A DNA stretch of 50,088 nucleotides, from assembly GCF_014841615.1 (NCBI RefSeq), contig NZ_JACYUG010000022.1, forward strand, positions 1 through 50,088, written 5' to 3'. Made by a program: the position numbers and the translations under genes. This stretch comes from Sphingomonas sp. CFBP 8760 (lineage in GTDB: Bacteria; Pseudomonadota; Alphaproteobacteria; Sphingomonadales; Sphingomonadaceae). Shown one piece after another: positions 40,905 through 50,088 of the stretch; the first letter of the stretch is position 1, and the number at the start of each line of letters is the position of its first letter. The notes under the pieces are model-generated. The model did not search any database. It had not been told where the DNA came from and saw only the letters and a program-made list of their open reading frames with translations.

Positions 40905-43777
40905 CTAGCGGAACTCCTGCTTGTTGTATGCAAAGTTGGGTTGCCCAGGTCGATGGCGTTGGCCTGGATAAGCTCTAGGTCCGGCCGGATCGCGCGGAGG
41001 CGGTCAATGAACAGTCTGGCGTCACCAACCACGACGATGTTGGCGTTTGCGCCCGCCACGGTCCCCTTTGCCGCAGCGGTCGCGCCTGTTGGGGTCACCG
41101 CATTGATCCGGGTGGTAAGACTGGCTGCCTCGCCAGCAGGCAGACCCTGTTGGATCAGGCTGGCAATCGTCAAACCAAGACCACGACTGGTTTCAGCCGA
41201 ACGGCTGAGTCCACCCGCCAGAAACGTCTTGCGCTTGTCCACTGTGCCGGCATCGAGCGGCTCGCGACCAAGACGGTCGAATTCGGCAAGAAAGATCTGC
41301 ACCACCTCAGGCGCGCTTTCGTTCTTGGTTTGCGTGGTTGCGGTGAGCAGACCGTCGTCGGCGCGCGCCGTCACGCTGCTATATGCCCCGTAAGATAGCG
41401 CACGCTTGACCCGGACTTCCTGAAACAGCCGGCCGTTAGAGCCTGCACCCAGCACGGCATTGGCAACCTGCAGGTCGAACCAATGCGGATCGGCACGATC
41501 GACGCCACGTACTGCTGCTGTCACCGCAGCCTGCCCTGCACCGGGCATGTCGATCACCACCAGGCGGGGCCTGGTAGGCTGGCCAGCGCGGCTGGTGGGA
41601 AGGGCAGGGGCAGCGCCAGTGACGCGCCAGTCGCCAAACAGCTTATCGCCCAACTGGCGAGCGACGGCAGGATCGATCCCACCGGTCACCACCAGTGTCG
41701 CCAGATCCGGCCGCCACCAGCGGGCGTGAGCCGCCGCAAGTTCGTCACGCGTGATAGCGGCGACGCTGACCGACGTTGCCACCGCGCCATAAGGAGCGGC
41801 GCCATAGCTGACCGGCTGTATCGCCATGGCAGCCAGCGCCCCCGGATTCTTCAGGGCAACCGAAAGCCCGTCCAATGTCTGGTCACGGCGCCGCTCGACC
41901 TCGTCAGCGGGGAAGGTCGCGTTGCGCACCACGTCTGCCAGCACGGCACCTGCCTCAGCCAACGTGGCGACGGGACCGGTGATGCTCACCACGGTGCCGT
42001 CGGCGCCCGCCTGTGCATCGAGCCTAGCACCCAGCGCCTCCACCTGCGCGGCGATCTGTTCGGCGGTACGGTTTCTGGTTCCCTGCGTCGCGATGTCTGC
42101 CAGCAGGGCGGCCAGACCGGCACGGTCACGCGGATCGGTCGCCGCGCCACCCCTGAAGACGATTGCCATCGTCGCGACCGGCACCGATCCGGTGCGCGCA
42201 GCAACCATGCCCATGCTATTGGCCAGTGTGCTCTCAACGATCGCGGGGGGCGTGACAGGCAATGCCCTGCCTGGCGGGGGCGGGGCCTGTCGGCTGGCTT
42301 CCGGTGCAAGCGCGAGCGGCGGGCGCGCTGCCGGGGGCACGGACGCCCAGGTCGGCATCGGTGTCGGGTTCGTCCAGCCGTTGGCCGCGCCCGCCGGCCG
42401 CTGCTTCTCGTCGAGGTAGCGGATGTCGATCCGTGCTTCCGGTTTCAGATACAGGCGAGCCACTCGCTGCACGTCGGCCGCCGTGACCTTGCCGACCAGC
42501 GCCAGTCGACGATCGAGTGCTCGCGGATCGCCAGTGCGGACCAATGCCTCGCCGATCGCGAAGGCGCGGCCATCGAACGTCTCGCGCTCGCGCAGGGCCG
42601 CGGCAAGAATCTCGTTCTTCGCTTCGGCCAGTTCGGCGGCGGTCACCGGCTCGTCACGCATCCGCGCGATCTCCGCAGCGAGCGCAGGTTCCGCTTCGGC
42701 AACGGTGTGGCTGCTCGCCAGCGTCACGCTAGGCGCGAAGAAGCCACCGTCCTCGACATCCTGTAACTGGACGCCGACCGATGCCGCGATCTGACGGCCG
42801 CGGACCAGCGCCCGGTATAGCCGCGAATTCTCACCGTTCGACAGCACCGCATCGAGCACCTCGAGTGCGGCAAGATCGGAATGGGCAGCGCCGGGGATGC
42901 GCCACGACGAGGCGACCATCGCCAGCGGCACGTTGGGCGCATAGGCGGTGACGATGCGCGGCGTGGTGCGGGGCGCCTCCGTTGCCGTGACCTTCAGCGG
43001 GATCGGATTGCCACGTCGGGGGATCGCGCCAAAATAACGGTCGACCAGCCCATCCAGTCGCGCCGGATCAAAATTGCCCGACACGATCAACGTCGCGGTA
43101 TCGGGTCCGTAGAATGCCTCATGGAATGCGCGGGCATCAGCCAGCGTCGCGGCATCAAGCTGTTCCAGGCTACCGATTCCGGATCGGCGCATTGGCAGTG
43201 TATCGTAGCTGTTCTCGTCCAGCACCAGCCGCAGCCGGCCATAAGGCGGGGCAAGCACACGCTGGCGGAACTCCTCCTTCACGACGTTGCGCTCGGTTTC
43301 GAACACCTGCTCGTCGACCATCGGGCGTGCCATCCGCTCGGCATGGGTCCACAGCATCGTCTCCAGATACTGGGCAGGGACGATCTCATAATAGTTGGTG
43401 CGGTCGAACCAGGTGGAGGCGTTGCGCGATCCGCCGACATCCTCGGTCAGCTTGTTGATCGCGTTGTAGGGCATATTCACAGTCTTGCGCGACAGGATGT
43501 GCTCAAACAGATGCGCAAAGCCCGAACGTCCCTGCGGATCATGCTTGGAGCCAACGTCGTACCAGACCTGTGTAGTGACGTTAGGCGTCGAGGTGTCGCG
43601 AATGGCGATCACCTTCAGTCCGTTAGCCAGTGTCCGCTCTGTGAAGCCGATGGGCGGAACCGTGATCGCTGCGGGGGCGGGGGCCGGTACAATCGCGCGC
43701 CGCTGCGCTGTGGCGGGGGCCAGCATGGTACCCGCCAACAGTGCGGCGATGCCGCAGCGGGATAAAAAGCAGCGCAT
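40898..43777 (-). CDS. periplasmic M16 metallopeptidase, two-domain (pitrilysin/insulinase type)
   Basis: A 959-aa protein with a signal peptide ending APATA. The first M16 domain has the inverted zinc motif H-L-F-E-H (in AHLFEHILS), and the third ligand Glu lies in FETERNVVKEEF about 70 residues later. Two M16 modules in one chain, separated by a Pro/Ala-rich linker (AARPPLALAPEASRQ), are the usual bacterial form; the second module lacks the HxxEH motif and is structural. These enzymes degrade short peptides inside a closed chamber. It lies on the opposite strand between two TonB receptors, suggesting breakdown of imported peptides. Substrate unknown. Confidence 0.93.
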   Translation of the reverse strand: MRCFLSRCGIAALLAGTMLAPATAQRRAIVPAPAPAAITVPPIGFTERTLANGLKVIAIRDTSTPNVTTQVWYDVGSKHDPQGRSGFAHLFEHILSRKTVNMPYNAINKLTEDVGGSRNASTWFDRTNYYEIVPAQYLETMLWTHAERMARPMVDEQVFETERNVVKEEFRQRVLAPPYGRLRLVLDENSYDTLPMRRSGIGSLEQLDAATLADARAFHEAFYGPDTATLIVSGNFDPARLDGLVDRYFGAIPRRGNPIPLKVTATEAPRTTPRIVTAYAPNVPLAMVASSWRIPGAAHSDLAALEVLDAVLSNGENSRLYRALVRGRQIAASVGVQLQDVEDGGFFAPSVTLASSHTVAEAEPALAAEIARMRDEPVTAAELAEAKNEILAAALRERETFDGRAFAIGEALVRTGDPRALDRRLALVGKVTAADVQRVARLYLKPEARIDIRYLDEKQRPAGAANGWTNPTPMPTWASVPPAARPPLALAPEASRQAPPPPGRALPVTPPAIVESTLANSMGMVAARTGSVPVATMAIVFRGGAATDPRDRAGLAALLADIATQGTRNRTAEQIAAQVEALGARLDAQAGADGTVVSITGPVATLAEAGAVLADVVRNATFPADEVERRRDQTLDGLSVALKNPGALAAMAIQPVSYGAAPYGAVATSVSVAAITRDELAAAHARWWRPDLATLVVTGGIDPAVARQLGDKLFGDWRVTGAAPALPTSRAGQPTRPRLVVIDMPGAGQAAVTAAVRGVDRADPHWFDLQVANAVLGAGSNGRLFQEVRVKRALSYGAYSSVTARADDGLLTATTQTKNESAPEVVQIFLAEFDRLGREPLDAGTVDKRKTFLAGGLSRSAETSRGLGLTIASLIQQGLPAGEAASLTTRINAVTPTGATAAAKGTVAGANANIVVVGDARLFIDRLRAIRPDLELIQANAIDLGNPTLHTTSRSSASS

Positions 43778-44156
43778 CGTCTAATCCTCGCACACCAATA
43801 TCACAACAAAGCAAGCCCGTCTTAGCTACCGGGTCAAGGCCCATCGAACGGAACAAGCGTGAAAGAATGCTAATTAGGAGGCGATTAAATCCACTTCTTG
43901 CGACGCCCCGCGAACGCCTAACGCGGAAACGTATCTCAGCTCTAAGTGTATTACTGGAGTGACTCACTGGCTGGCCCAACACGCAACAGGTCGTATGTTT
44001 CAAGGTACTGGGGTTTGGGTTCGAACAGGCGACGGAGATGTGGCTTTCATGCATCGCGATGCAAAAGTTTCTATGACACTGGTTGATAATAACTTTTCGT
44101 TCATGCAGCATACCCTCAGACGCAAAGGCATTGCGCTGAACAGGGGTTGAACAAAA
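43778..44156. other. promoter region of the large TonB receptor
   Basis: 379 bases between divergent genes. A 63-aa plus-strand frame (43959-44150) is not supported by composition. The region should hold the promoters of the M16 peptidase and the receptor. Confidence 0.45.
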
Positions 44157-47100
44157 ATGCGAATTTTACGCTGGGCTAATGCGACGGCGCTTGCGAGCAC
44201 GATGGTCCTGTGTGCTCCAGCGTTCGGTCAGGCAGCACCAACGGCCAGCAATCCTCCAGTGACGAACGAACCGGCGTCGCAGGAGGCTACTATCGCGCAG
44301 AACAATGCCGCGGTTAGTTCCGACGGATCGAATGCCGATGATGGCACGATTTTGGTAACCGGCTCGCGCATTCGCCGCCCGGAAACCGACGGGGTCTTGC
44401 CTGGTGTCTCGATTGACTCAGTGCAAATTCGTGCACGCGGCTTCACCAATGCTATCGAAATCCTGAATGACAACCCTTTGGTTGGACCGGGCGCCAGCTT
44501 CAACGGCAATAACGGTGGTCAGAATGCCAGCCTTGGTCGTAACTTCGTCGACTTGCTCGATCTTGGCACCCAACGGACCCTCACACTGGTCAATGGCCGT
44601 CGCTTCGTATCAGGAAATTCCGCCTCGCTATTTGTCGAAGGCAATGCCACCGGTAGCCAAGTCGACGTCAATGTTATCCCTGCATCACTGATTCAACGTG
44701 TTGACGTCGTCACCGTCGGTGGCGCGGCTGCTTACGGCTCGGACGCGATTGCCGGCGTCGTCAATTACATTCTGGTGAGCGATTACGAAGGTGCCGAGGT
44801 GCGTGGCTTGGCTGGCATTAGTGATCAGGGTGACGCTGGTCAGCAGCAGGTCAACCTCCTGTGGGGCAAAAACTTCGCTGGTGGCCGCGGCAACCTGACG
44901 CTGTCAGCAGAATACACCCATGTTGACGGCTTACAGGCAGATGCTCGAGACTTCCGCCTGCTTCGTCCCGCCGCGATTACCAATTTTGCGAGCGGGGGTC
45001 TGCGCAACCCTTCGTTTTCGCCAAATGGTACGATCGTCAATGTGCAAGGCAGCAACAACGGCGCCTTCCTACGCACCACCGACGATCTTATTCCTAGCCA
45101 GGACTATGGCTTTGGGTTCATCAATCAGTCCCTAAGTTTCAACGGCACGATCCTGAACACGCTGTCGGCACCAACGCGTACAAGCTATACCCCGGATGCC
45201 AATGGCTTCATTCTACTTAACAATGGCATCGGGCAGCCGGCCGTCTCCAACTTCACGACCGGCGTACAGCTTGTCCAAGGAACGCCAGGTTCGACGCTGT
45301 CAGGGTTGGGCCTATCGAGCAACGGCCTGAACGGCCGTGCCACAACTGCTGCAGGACTGCCGTTCACGACATTCGCACCGACGACCCTTGTCGGTGCCAA
45401 TGCGGCGGCACAATCGGCTTTCGCCGCCTCGGTTCTGACTGGCTTCGGCGTTACTGCTCCCGCGGGGGCGACGCAGGCACAGATCAACAATCTGGCAATC
45501 AACGTCCTTCAGGCCAATCGACCTACGGCACGCGAGTTTTTCGCCGCAAATCCCAACGTTAACGTCAATGCGTTTATCGGCACATTCATTCCGAACGTGC
45601 CGCGCATCGCGAACACGGATACCACGCTCGTGACCGTGCGATCCGGTGCCAACGGTCAAACGGTGCAAGTGCCGTTGAATCAGGTGCTACCCTTCGTAGC
45701 GGTGCCGCTGGAATTTACGGCTGACGGACAGGTGCGCGCCTATACCGCGGCATCGGGCCTCACGCCTACGTCTCAGGGCTCGTTTTCGCAGTCGCCAGGG
45801 TCGAACGGCGGCTTCTCGCGATCGATCGAGAACACCGTCTTGCGCACCCAGCAGGATCGCTACGTAACGAACCTGATCGGCAAGTTTGACGTCACGGATA
45901 ACGTGACGGTCTTCACCGAGAATTTCTTCACCCGGACCCGTAACGTATCGTTGCGCAATAGCCCCAGCCAGAATTTCATCACGACCACGGCGGAGAACGC
46001 TGCGCTCGTTCTCAACGTCAATAATCCATACCTCGATGCCGGCGATCGCGCTGCCCTCAATGCCGCCGGGATCAACACGGCAACACGGAACGGCTACTTC
46101 ACCCTGACCCGCCAGAACCAGGATATCTTCGGCAACAACCCCTTCACCTCCACCGACGAGACGTTCAGGTTGCTGGGCGGCGCGCGTTCCAAATTTAATC
46201 TGTTCAACAAGCCGTGGACGGCAGAATTTTCTGGCACCTATGGGCGATCGACGTCCTTTGTTCGCACGTCGCAGATCAACGACATCGAATATCAGTTGGC
46301 GCTCGACGCGGTCGATGAAGGGCAAGCTCTCCGTGGCGTAGCAAACGGCAACATCGTTTGCCGCGCCCGACTATTTCCGGGACAGTATATTGGGTTTACC
46401 CCGCTTGGCACCTCTGCGAACCTGACCCGGCAGCCTGGAGCAGATGGCCTGCCGACAGAGGTGATCGTCCAGCCTCGTATCACGGCCGATATGATCAACG
46501 GCTGCCAACCGCTTAACCCGTTCGGCTACAATCAGATGTCGAACGCAGCCAAGGCCTATGTCCGGCAGGACAACGTCTTCAAGAACGTTGCCGAGCAGAC
46601 CTTTTTACAGGCCTTCTTCAGCGGCGCGCTGTTTGCGCTGCCGGCTGGCGACCTGTCGATTTCCGGCAATGCCGAGTATCGCAAGGACAAGTTGACCTTC
46701 ACCACCGATCTGCTCAACCAGCTTGGCCGCGGCCGTTCCGCGCCTTCGGCAAATACCTCTGGTTTCACCGAGACGTATGAAGTTGGCGGCGAGGCGTCGG
46801 TGCCGATCACCGGACCCGATTTCCTGCCATTTCTCGGCAGACTTGAATTCCGCCCGGCGATCCGAATTTCGCGACAGAACGGTGAGGCGGCAACCTTCCG
46901 CAACTTGGCTGGCGCTGTGATCAACCCGCGCGCGCGGGGCGAAGCAAACACCATCTACAGTTTGGCAGGGAACTGGGCACCGATCCGCGACATCTCGTTC
47001 CGCGGCAACTACACCCGCTCGGTCCGCAACCCGTCGGTCGTTGAACTCTTCTTAGGCGGACAGCCCTCATTCACGACACCGACCGAATATTGCTCGCCGG

Positions 47101-48044
47101 CTAATATCGATCTCGGCCTGCAAGCTGCCAACCGACGTGCGAACTGCGTGCAGGACGTGATCCGCCGGGGGGTGCAATTTGGTAGTCAGACGGTAACGAC
47201 GGCAGATGTCGCGACACAGTTCCTCGCCCAATTCGTGCCACTGGGCCAGGGGCTACAAGGGAGCTTCTCAGGCGCTCCTACCCTCCAGCCGGAAAGGGGT
47301 GAAAGCTGGACCGTTGGCGGCGTGCTGACGCCACGCTTCATTCCTGGTCTGACATTCAACGCCGACTATATCAGCCTGAACCTGTCGAACATCATCTCGA
47401 CGGCGTCGCTCGCGACGGCAGCACAGTTCTGCTACGACAGCCCCACTTTCGGTGACACCAGCGCGCAAACTGGGGTCAATACCTGCAACTTCTTTTCTCG
47501 TGGTACTGATTTCCAAATTCAGAACGGCTATGCGTCAGGCTTCATCAATCTGGCATCGACGCAGGTCCGGGCAATCAATATGTCCGGGCGGTATTCGTTC
47601 GCGCTACCTTCTGACCTTGGTCAGTTCACGCTGCGCGGGAATCTGTACCACCTGATCCGTTACACCACCTCCGCCGCTGGCGACTTCTCCGATGCACAGG
47701 AGACTGCCGGAACGTTCGACCGGCCGCAGTGGCGCAGCCAGCTTGCGGGCCGCTATGAAAAGGGGGGGCTCTATACGCAGGTGACTTGGAACTGGTCGGA
47801 CCGCACCCGGATTTTCTCGTCTGGACAGCCTGCTACCGTCGAGGTCTCGAACGACATCGTTTATTCACGGCGTAGCGTGTTCGACTTCGTGCTGGGAGCC
47901 GATGTGACGGATAAGACGACGTTACAGTTCGTAGTGAACAACCTGACCGACAAAAATTACGCCGGCGACCTTGCTCTGTTCAACGGAAACTACATTGACC
48001 AGATCGGCCGTCGTTTTCAGATTTCAGCACTAACAAGGTTCTGA
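44157..48044 (+). CDS. large TonB-dependent receptor
   Basis: A 1295-aa outer-membrane receptor, far longer than the common 650-900 aa. It has a signal peptide (ending CAPAFGQAAP), then a linker with GTILVTGSRIRRPE, the TonB box-like and N-terminal plug start. The plug includes DLLDLGTQRTLTLVNGRRFV and VDVVTVGGAAAYGSDAIAGV. The barrel has large low-complexity loop insertions (for example residues about 300-520, rich in Asn, Ser, Thr). The C-terminal strand ends in RRFQISALTRF with terminal Phe, as usual. Such large sphingomonad receptors are thought to import peptides, glycans or lignin products; the ligand is not readable. A hairpin terminator follows the stop. Confidence 0.93.
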   Translation: MRILRWANATALASTMVLCAPAFGQAAPTASNPPVTNEPASQEATIAQNNAAVSSDGSNADDGTILVTGSRIRRPETDGVLPGVSIDSVQIRARGFTNAIEILNDNPLVGPGASFNGNNGGQNASLGRNFVDLLDLGTQRTLTLVNGRRFVSGNSASLFVEGNATGSQVDVNVIPASLIQRVDVVTVGGAAAYGSDAIAGVVNYILVSDYEGAEVRGLAGISDQGDAGQQQVNLLWGKNFAGGRGNLTLSAEYTHVDGLQADARDFRLLRPAAITNFASGGLRNPSFSPNGTIVNVQGSNNGAFLRTTDDLIPSQDYGFGFINQSLSFNGTILNTLSAPTRTSYTPDANGFILLNNGIGQPAVSNFTTGVQLVQGTPGSTLSGLGLSSNGLNGRATTAAGLPFTTFAPTTLVGANAAAQSAFAASVLTGFGVTAPAGATQAQINNLAINVLQANRPTAREFFAANPNVNVNAFIGTFIPNVPRIANTDTTLVTVRSGANGQTVQVPLNQVLPFVAVPLEFTADGQVRAYTAASGLTPTSQGSFSQSPGSNGGFSRSIENTVLRTQQDRYVTNLIGKFDVTDNVTVFTENFFTRTRNVSLRNSPSQNFITTTAENAALVLNVNNPYLDAGDRAALNAAGINTATRNGYFTLTRQNQDIFGNNPFTSTDETFRLLGGARSKFNLFNKPWTAEFSGTYGRSTSFVRTSQINDIEYQLALDAVDEGQALRGVANGNIVCRARLFPGQYIGFTPLGTSANLTRQPGADGLPTEVIVQPRITADMINGCQPLNPFGYNQMSNAAKAYVRQDNVFKNVAEQTFLQAFFSGALFALPAGDLSISGNAEYRKDKLTFTTDLLNQLGRGRSAPSANTSGFTETYEVGGEASVPITGPDFLPFLGRLEFRPAIRISRQNGEAATFRNLAGAVINPRARGEANTIYSLAGNWAPIRDISFRGNYTRSVRNPSVVELFLGGQPSFTTPTEYCSPANIDLGLQAANRRANCVQDVIRRGVQFGSQTVTTADVATQFLAQFVPLGQGLQGSFSGAPTLQPERGESWTVGGVLTPRFIPGLTFNADYISLNLSNIISTASLATAAQFCYDSPTFGDTSAQTGVNTCNFFSRGTDFQIQNGYASGFINLASTQVRAINMSGRYSFALPSDLGQFTLRGNLYHLIRYTTSAAGDFSDAQETAGTFDRPQWRSQLAGRYEKGGLYTQVTWNWSDRTRIFSSGQPATVEVSNDIVYSRRSVFDFVLGADVTDKTTLQFVVNNLTDKNYAGDLALFNGNYIDQIGRRFQISALTRF

Positions 48045-48059
48045 TCTAGAATGCAAATG

Positions 48060-48096
48060 CCGCCATAGTTGCATCATATCGGTGCACCTATGGCGG
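48060..48096 (+). terminator. terminator after the large TonB receptor
   Basis: CCGCCATAG pairs with CTATGGCGG (nine bases, perfect), with an internal TGCA dyad in the loop, followed by TCTTAATAAA. It begins 15 bases after the stop codon. Confidence 0.7.
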
Positions 48097-48329
48097 TCTT
48101 AATAAAGCTATTTGCATGTGCTAATTAGTAATACTATCTCATTTGCATGATCGCACTCATGCTTGTATAACGTTACGTTAGTAAATATATACTGTTAGCC
48201 GCTCCATTTTATATCAAAAATACGGCGATTGATCAATATAAAAAGTATAGTACGTATTGCTTATTAATAGTAGATGTATATTTGCGTTATTGTTATGGGG
48301 CCTCAGGCATGGTGCTTTAGGGCCCAGCC

Positions 48330-48477
48330 GATAATTAGGTTGAACGATTTCAGCTGCTTGTGATTCCTGTGGGTTGCAACGACCTCAGCAAACCACATGA
48401 GCTGGACCGAAACCGCTCGCCGCAAGCATGACAGGCGTGGCCTGCGTCATGAACGCGACTGCACGGGTGAAGAATAG
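48330..48477 (+). pseudogene. decayed IS5-type transposase start, copy 1
   Basis: From ATG 48397 the frame reads MSWTETARRKHDRRG, then LRHERDCTGEE and a TAG where the family has Trp (EEWA). This is the conserved N-terminus of IS5-family transposases, whose usual form is like WTET-R-x-LRYASD-x-TDEEWA. Upstream bases also align with copy 2. Nothing of the catalytic domain remains. Confidence 0.75.
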
Positions 48478-48609
48478 GCTGTCGTCTCGTTACGACCGAT
48501 GCCCGACAGTCTTCTTCTCCACCATCGTCCTTGTGGCCACCGTCATCTTCTGGTTATGATCCATGAGGCCTAACCCCAATATCCATTAATATTGTCAATA
48601 GTCCGCACT

Positions 48610-49143
48610 ATGGACGTATTGCATACCCTCACTCCGCGTGTTCTACATGAACACATGTCCATTGCTCACATCGCAAGCTTTGCCGCTGCTGCTGCTTCCC
48701 TGAATGGATGGGGCGGGTGGTCAGCTTCCTATTATGATTTGAAACTTAGTCAAGAAATACAAATCAAAGTTGATATTGGCCAGATAAGATCGGATAGCAA
48801 TGAGTCTAGCCACTGGTTAAGAGAAACAAATTCTGGAACTAATATAACCAGATGGACAACATCTGATTTATGCCCAATTGCTAGAAAAATACTTTCTTCC
48901 ATGTTGGATATAAAGCTGCCCAAGCCATACGTTCCAGGATTTAAACAGCCAGATTTACCAATATATCCAATGGATACTGCCAGATATAGTATTACTATTC
49001 AAGCTATATCTAGCAATAAATCTCCTTCTTTTATAGAAATTAGAGGTATGACGACTAAAGAAATTGCGTCGTGGTACAAAAATTCAACAGAATCCTTAGA
49101 GTTGTGTTGGACTTTAGAAAAGCCTGAGTTTGTACCAAGCTAG
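48610..49143 (+). CDS. AT-rich orphan protein
   Basis: A 177-aa frame from ATG 48610 (other in-frame ATG at 48655) in a clearly low-GC segment, unlike every other plasmid gene. It has SASYYDLKLSQEIQIKVDIG, TRWTTSDLCPIARKILSSM, and a C-terminal ITIQAISSNKSPSFIEIRG. No family recognised and no signal or membrane segment is clear. It lies between two decayed IS5-type fragments, so it was probably brought in by transposition from an AT-rich donor. It may be a full or partial gene. Confidence 0.55.
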   Translation: MDVLHTLTPRVLHEHMSIAHIASFAAAAASLNGWGGWSASYYDLKLSQEIQIKVDIGQIRSDSNESSHWLRETNSGTNITRWTTSDLCPIARKILSSMLDIKLPKPYVPGFKQPDLPIYPMDTARYSITIQAISSNKSPSFIEIRGMTTKEIASWYKNSTESLELCWTLEKPEFVPS

Positions 49144-49206
49144 TTTACCTCAAATTATTATAGAATATTAGTTATTTTGGACGTTAAACTAATACATATC
49201 ATCAAT

Positions 49207-49360
49207 GAAATTAAGTTGAGCGACTTCAGTAGCTTATGATTCACCGGGGGTTGCGAAGACCACGAGGATCACATGGGCTGGACTGAAACTGATCGTCTTT
49301 AGCATGACAGAAGAAGGCTGCGCTATGCAAGCGACTGCACCGATGAGGAATGGGCTAGCC
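49207..49360 (+). pseudogene. decayed IS5-type transposase start, copy 2
   Basis: From ATG 49273 the frame reads MGWTETDRL, a stop (TAG), then HDRRRLRYASDCTDEEWAS, and it keeps codon-for-codon alignment with copy 1. The two stops are at different places, so the copies decayed separately. After EEWA the sequence runs on (VILAAWVGWPHPTV) without a clear DDE motif. Confidence 0.75.
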
Positions 49361-49801
49361 CGGCCTACTATGTGATATTAGCAGCATGGGTCGGGTGGCC
49401 CCATCCTACCGTGGTCTTCCAATCGGTAGCGGAAAGGTAAGCCAATGATATGGCGTGTCATTAATTATCGGTTTGGCTCTTAGACCTAACTTTCAGAATA
49501 ATAAGGCACAGCCATCGCAATGGTCATGAATACGATCGGAGGACGCTACGTATAGCAGCTAAGGCCGACGCTTACGCTAGCCCAGCCACCAGCTTGCTAG
49601 TGTGGCTCGCTGCCCGTTACTGATGCCGCAGCGGTCAGGGTCATCACGGCGAAAGCGTTGTCGCTGCCGTGGCTTTCGATTTCTGACCACGCCACGATCA
49701 CTCAGGTTGCAAATATTCTAAGTTTCGCGACACCCGCCAAAGCAACGTATTTCCGCGCTTCCCCACGTCGCACAAGTCGGTTGCTAAAGTCCGTCGTTTC
49801 G
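49361..49801. other. intergenic region before the resolvase, possible res site
   Basis: 441 bases without a supported gene. The last 120 bases before 49802 contain short repeated words (TTTCGCGAC, TATTCGCGAC, CGTCGTTTCG) that could be part of a resolvase recombination site. No hard evidence of subsite geometry was found by eye. Confidence 0.35.
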
Positions 49802-50088
49802 ATGCATATTCGCGACATGCTGACCGGCTATGCCCGCGTATCGACCGATGACCAGGATCTGCGGCTGCAGCGCGGCCTGCTGACCGAAGCCGGCTGTCGT
49901 CGCATCTTCGAGGAGAAGGGTTCCGGCGCCCACCGGGACCGGCCAGAGCTGGCGCGGCTGCTCGACCAGATCCGGGCGGACGACGTGGTGGTGGTGACCC
50001 GGCTCGACCGGCTGGCGCGTTCAACCAAGGACCTGCTCGACATCGCCGAGACGCTGAACGACGTCGGCGCCGGCCTGCGCTCGCTGGG
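49802..50088 (+). CDS. serine resolvase/invertase, N-terminal part (continues at position 1)
   Basis: This is the 5' part of the serine recombinase that ends at 346. The N-terminus shows the family signature YARVST with the nucleophilic serine, and later VTRLDRLARST, which carries conserved catalytic arginines. The frame runs off the window end and re-enters in phase at position 2. Two starts are possible: ATG 49802 (192 aa total) or ATG 49817 (MLTGYARVST, 187 aa). The second matches the usual N-terminus better. The upstream 150 bases may hold its recombination site, since short repeated TTCGCGAC and TTTCG words lie there. Confidence 0.93.
   Translation, partial: MHIRDMLTGYARVSTDDQDLRLQRGLLTEAGCRRIFEEKGSGAHRDRPELARLLDQIRADDVVVVTRLDRLARSTKDLLDIAETLNDVGAGLRSL
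50035..50088. repeat. terminal redundancy (circular join), right copy
   Basis: Right-hand copy of the 54-base overlap with positions 1-54. Removing one copy gives a circle of 50,034 bp. Confidence 0.95.

Noticed and set aside
41483..42766. Plus-strand 427-codon frame
   Set aside because: Shadow of the M16 peptidase, which carries a full catalytic motif on the other strand.
43959..44150. 63-aa frame before the large receptor
   Set aside because: Codon use and composition are not those of the neighbours and no homology is apparent.

Overview
This window is best read as one complete circular plasmid of about 50,034 bp, most likely from a sphingomonad (Sphingomonas or a close alphaproteobacterial relative). 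The last 54 bases repeat the first 54, and a serine resolvase gene cut by the window edges becomes one intact frame when the ends are joined. The sphingomonad assignment is inference. It rests on high GC, alphaproteobacterial families (MucR/Ros, DUF5818, MobF relaxase with a DUF6118-like partner), many TonB-dependent receptors and secreted hydrolases, and the style of the Rep_3/ParAB replicon. There are no tRNA, rRNA or CRISPR loci, no core chromosomal genes, and no type IV secretion or coupling-protein genes. The plasmid therefore looks mobilizable rather than self-transmissible.

Layout. 0-4 kb: serine resolvase, an HNH-like protein, a divergent lpd-gst pair, and a DUF1778/GNAT toxin-antitoxin pair with a palindromic operator. 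4.1-10.9 kb: five exported enzymes in one direction (serine hydrolase, S41 peptidase, DUF5694, S41-like, serine hydrolase). 11-12.7 kb: two small membrane proteins and a MucR-like regulator lacking zinc-finger cysteines. 12.9-19.2 kb: mobilization region with a frameshifted remnant, a MobF relaxase-helicase, a DUF6118-like membrane protein, an RHH accessory gene split by an IS3-family element (GTT target duplication), and a candidate oriT. 19.3-21.1 kb: a four-gene operon that includes a tandem emfourin-like protein. 21.2-25.7 kb: XRE regulator, 22-bp-phased iterons, repA, parA and parB with three identical palindromic parS candidates; iteron-like sites recur inverted after repA and inside parB.

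25.9-32.3 kb holds a second serine recombinase, a GAF protein, a spore coat U-type secreted protein with a small coupled partner, a plasmid-borne bS21 gene coupled to DUF5818, an HU gene, and a DnaQ-type exonuclease coupled to a HIRAN protein. 32.5-37.8 kb holds a glycine-zipper protein, a NUC1 nuclease, and a compact operon (small TM protein, lipoprotein, membrane protein, protealysin-like M4 peptidase, emfourin inhibitor). 38.1-48.1 kb is an outer-membrane uptake and peptidase region: a YfiR-like protein with its TonB receptor, a two-domain M16 peptidase on the opposite strand, and a very large TonB receptor. 48.3-49.4 kb is an AT-rich island with an orphan gene between two decayed IS5-type transposase starts.

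Functionally, replication, partition, resolution and addiction modules maintain the plasmid. The relaxase region would mobilize it, but is hit by an IS. The cargo is strongly biased to export, peptide or protein hydrolysis, and TonB-dependent uptake. The most system-like novelties are the M4 peptidase/emfourin operon, its homologous two-domain emfourin-like protein elsewhere on the plasmid, and the iteron-like sites embedded in parB.
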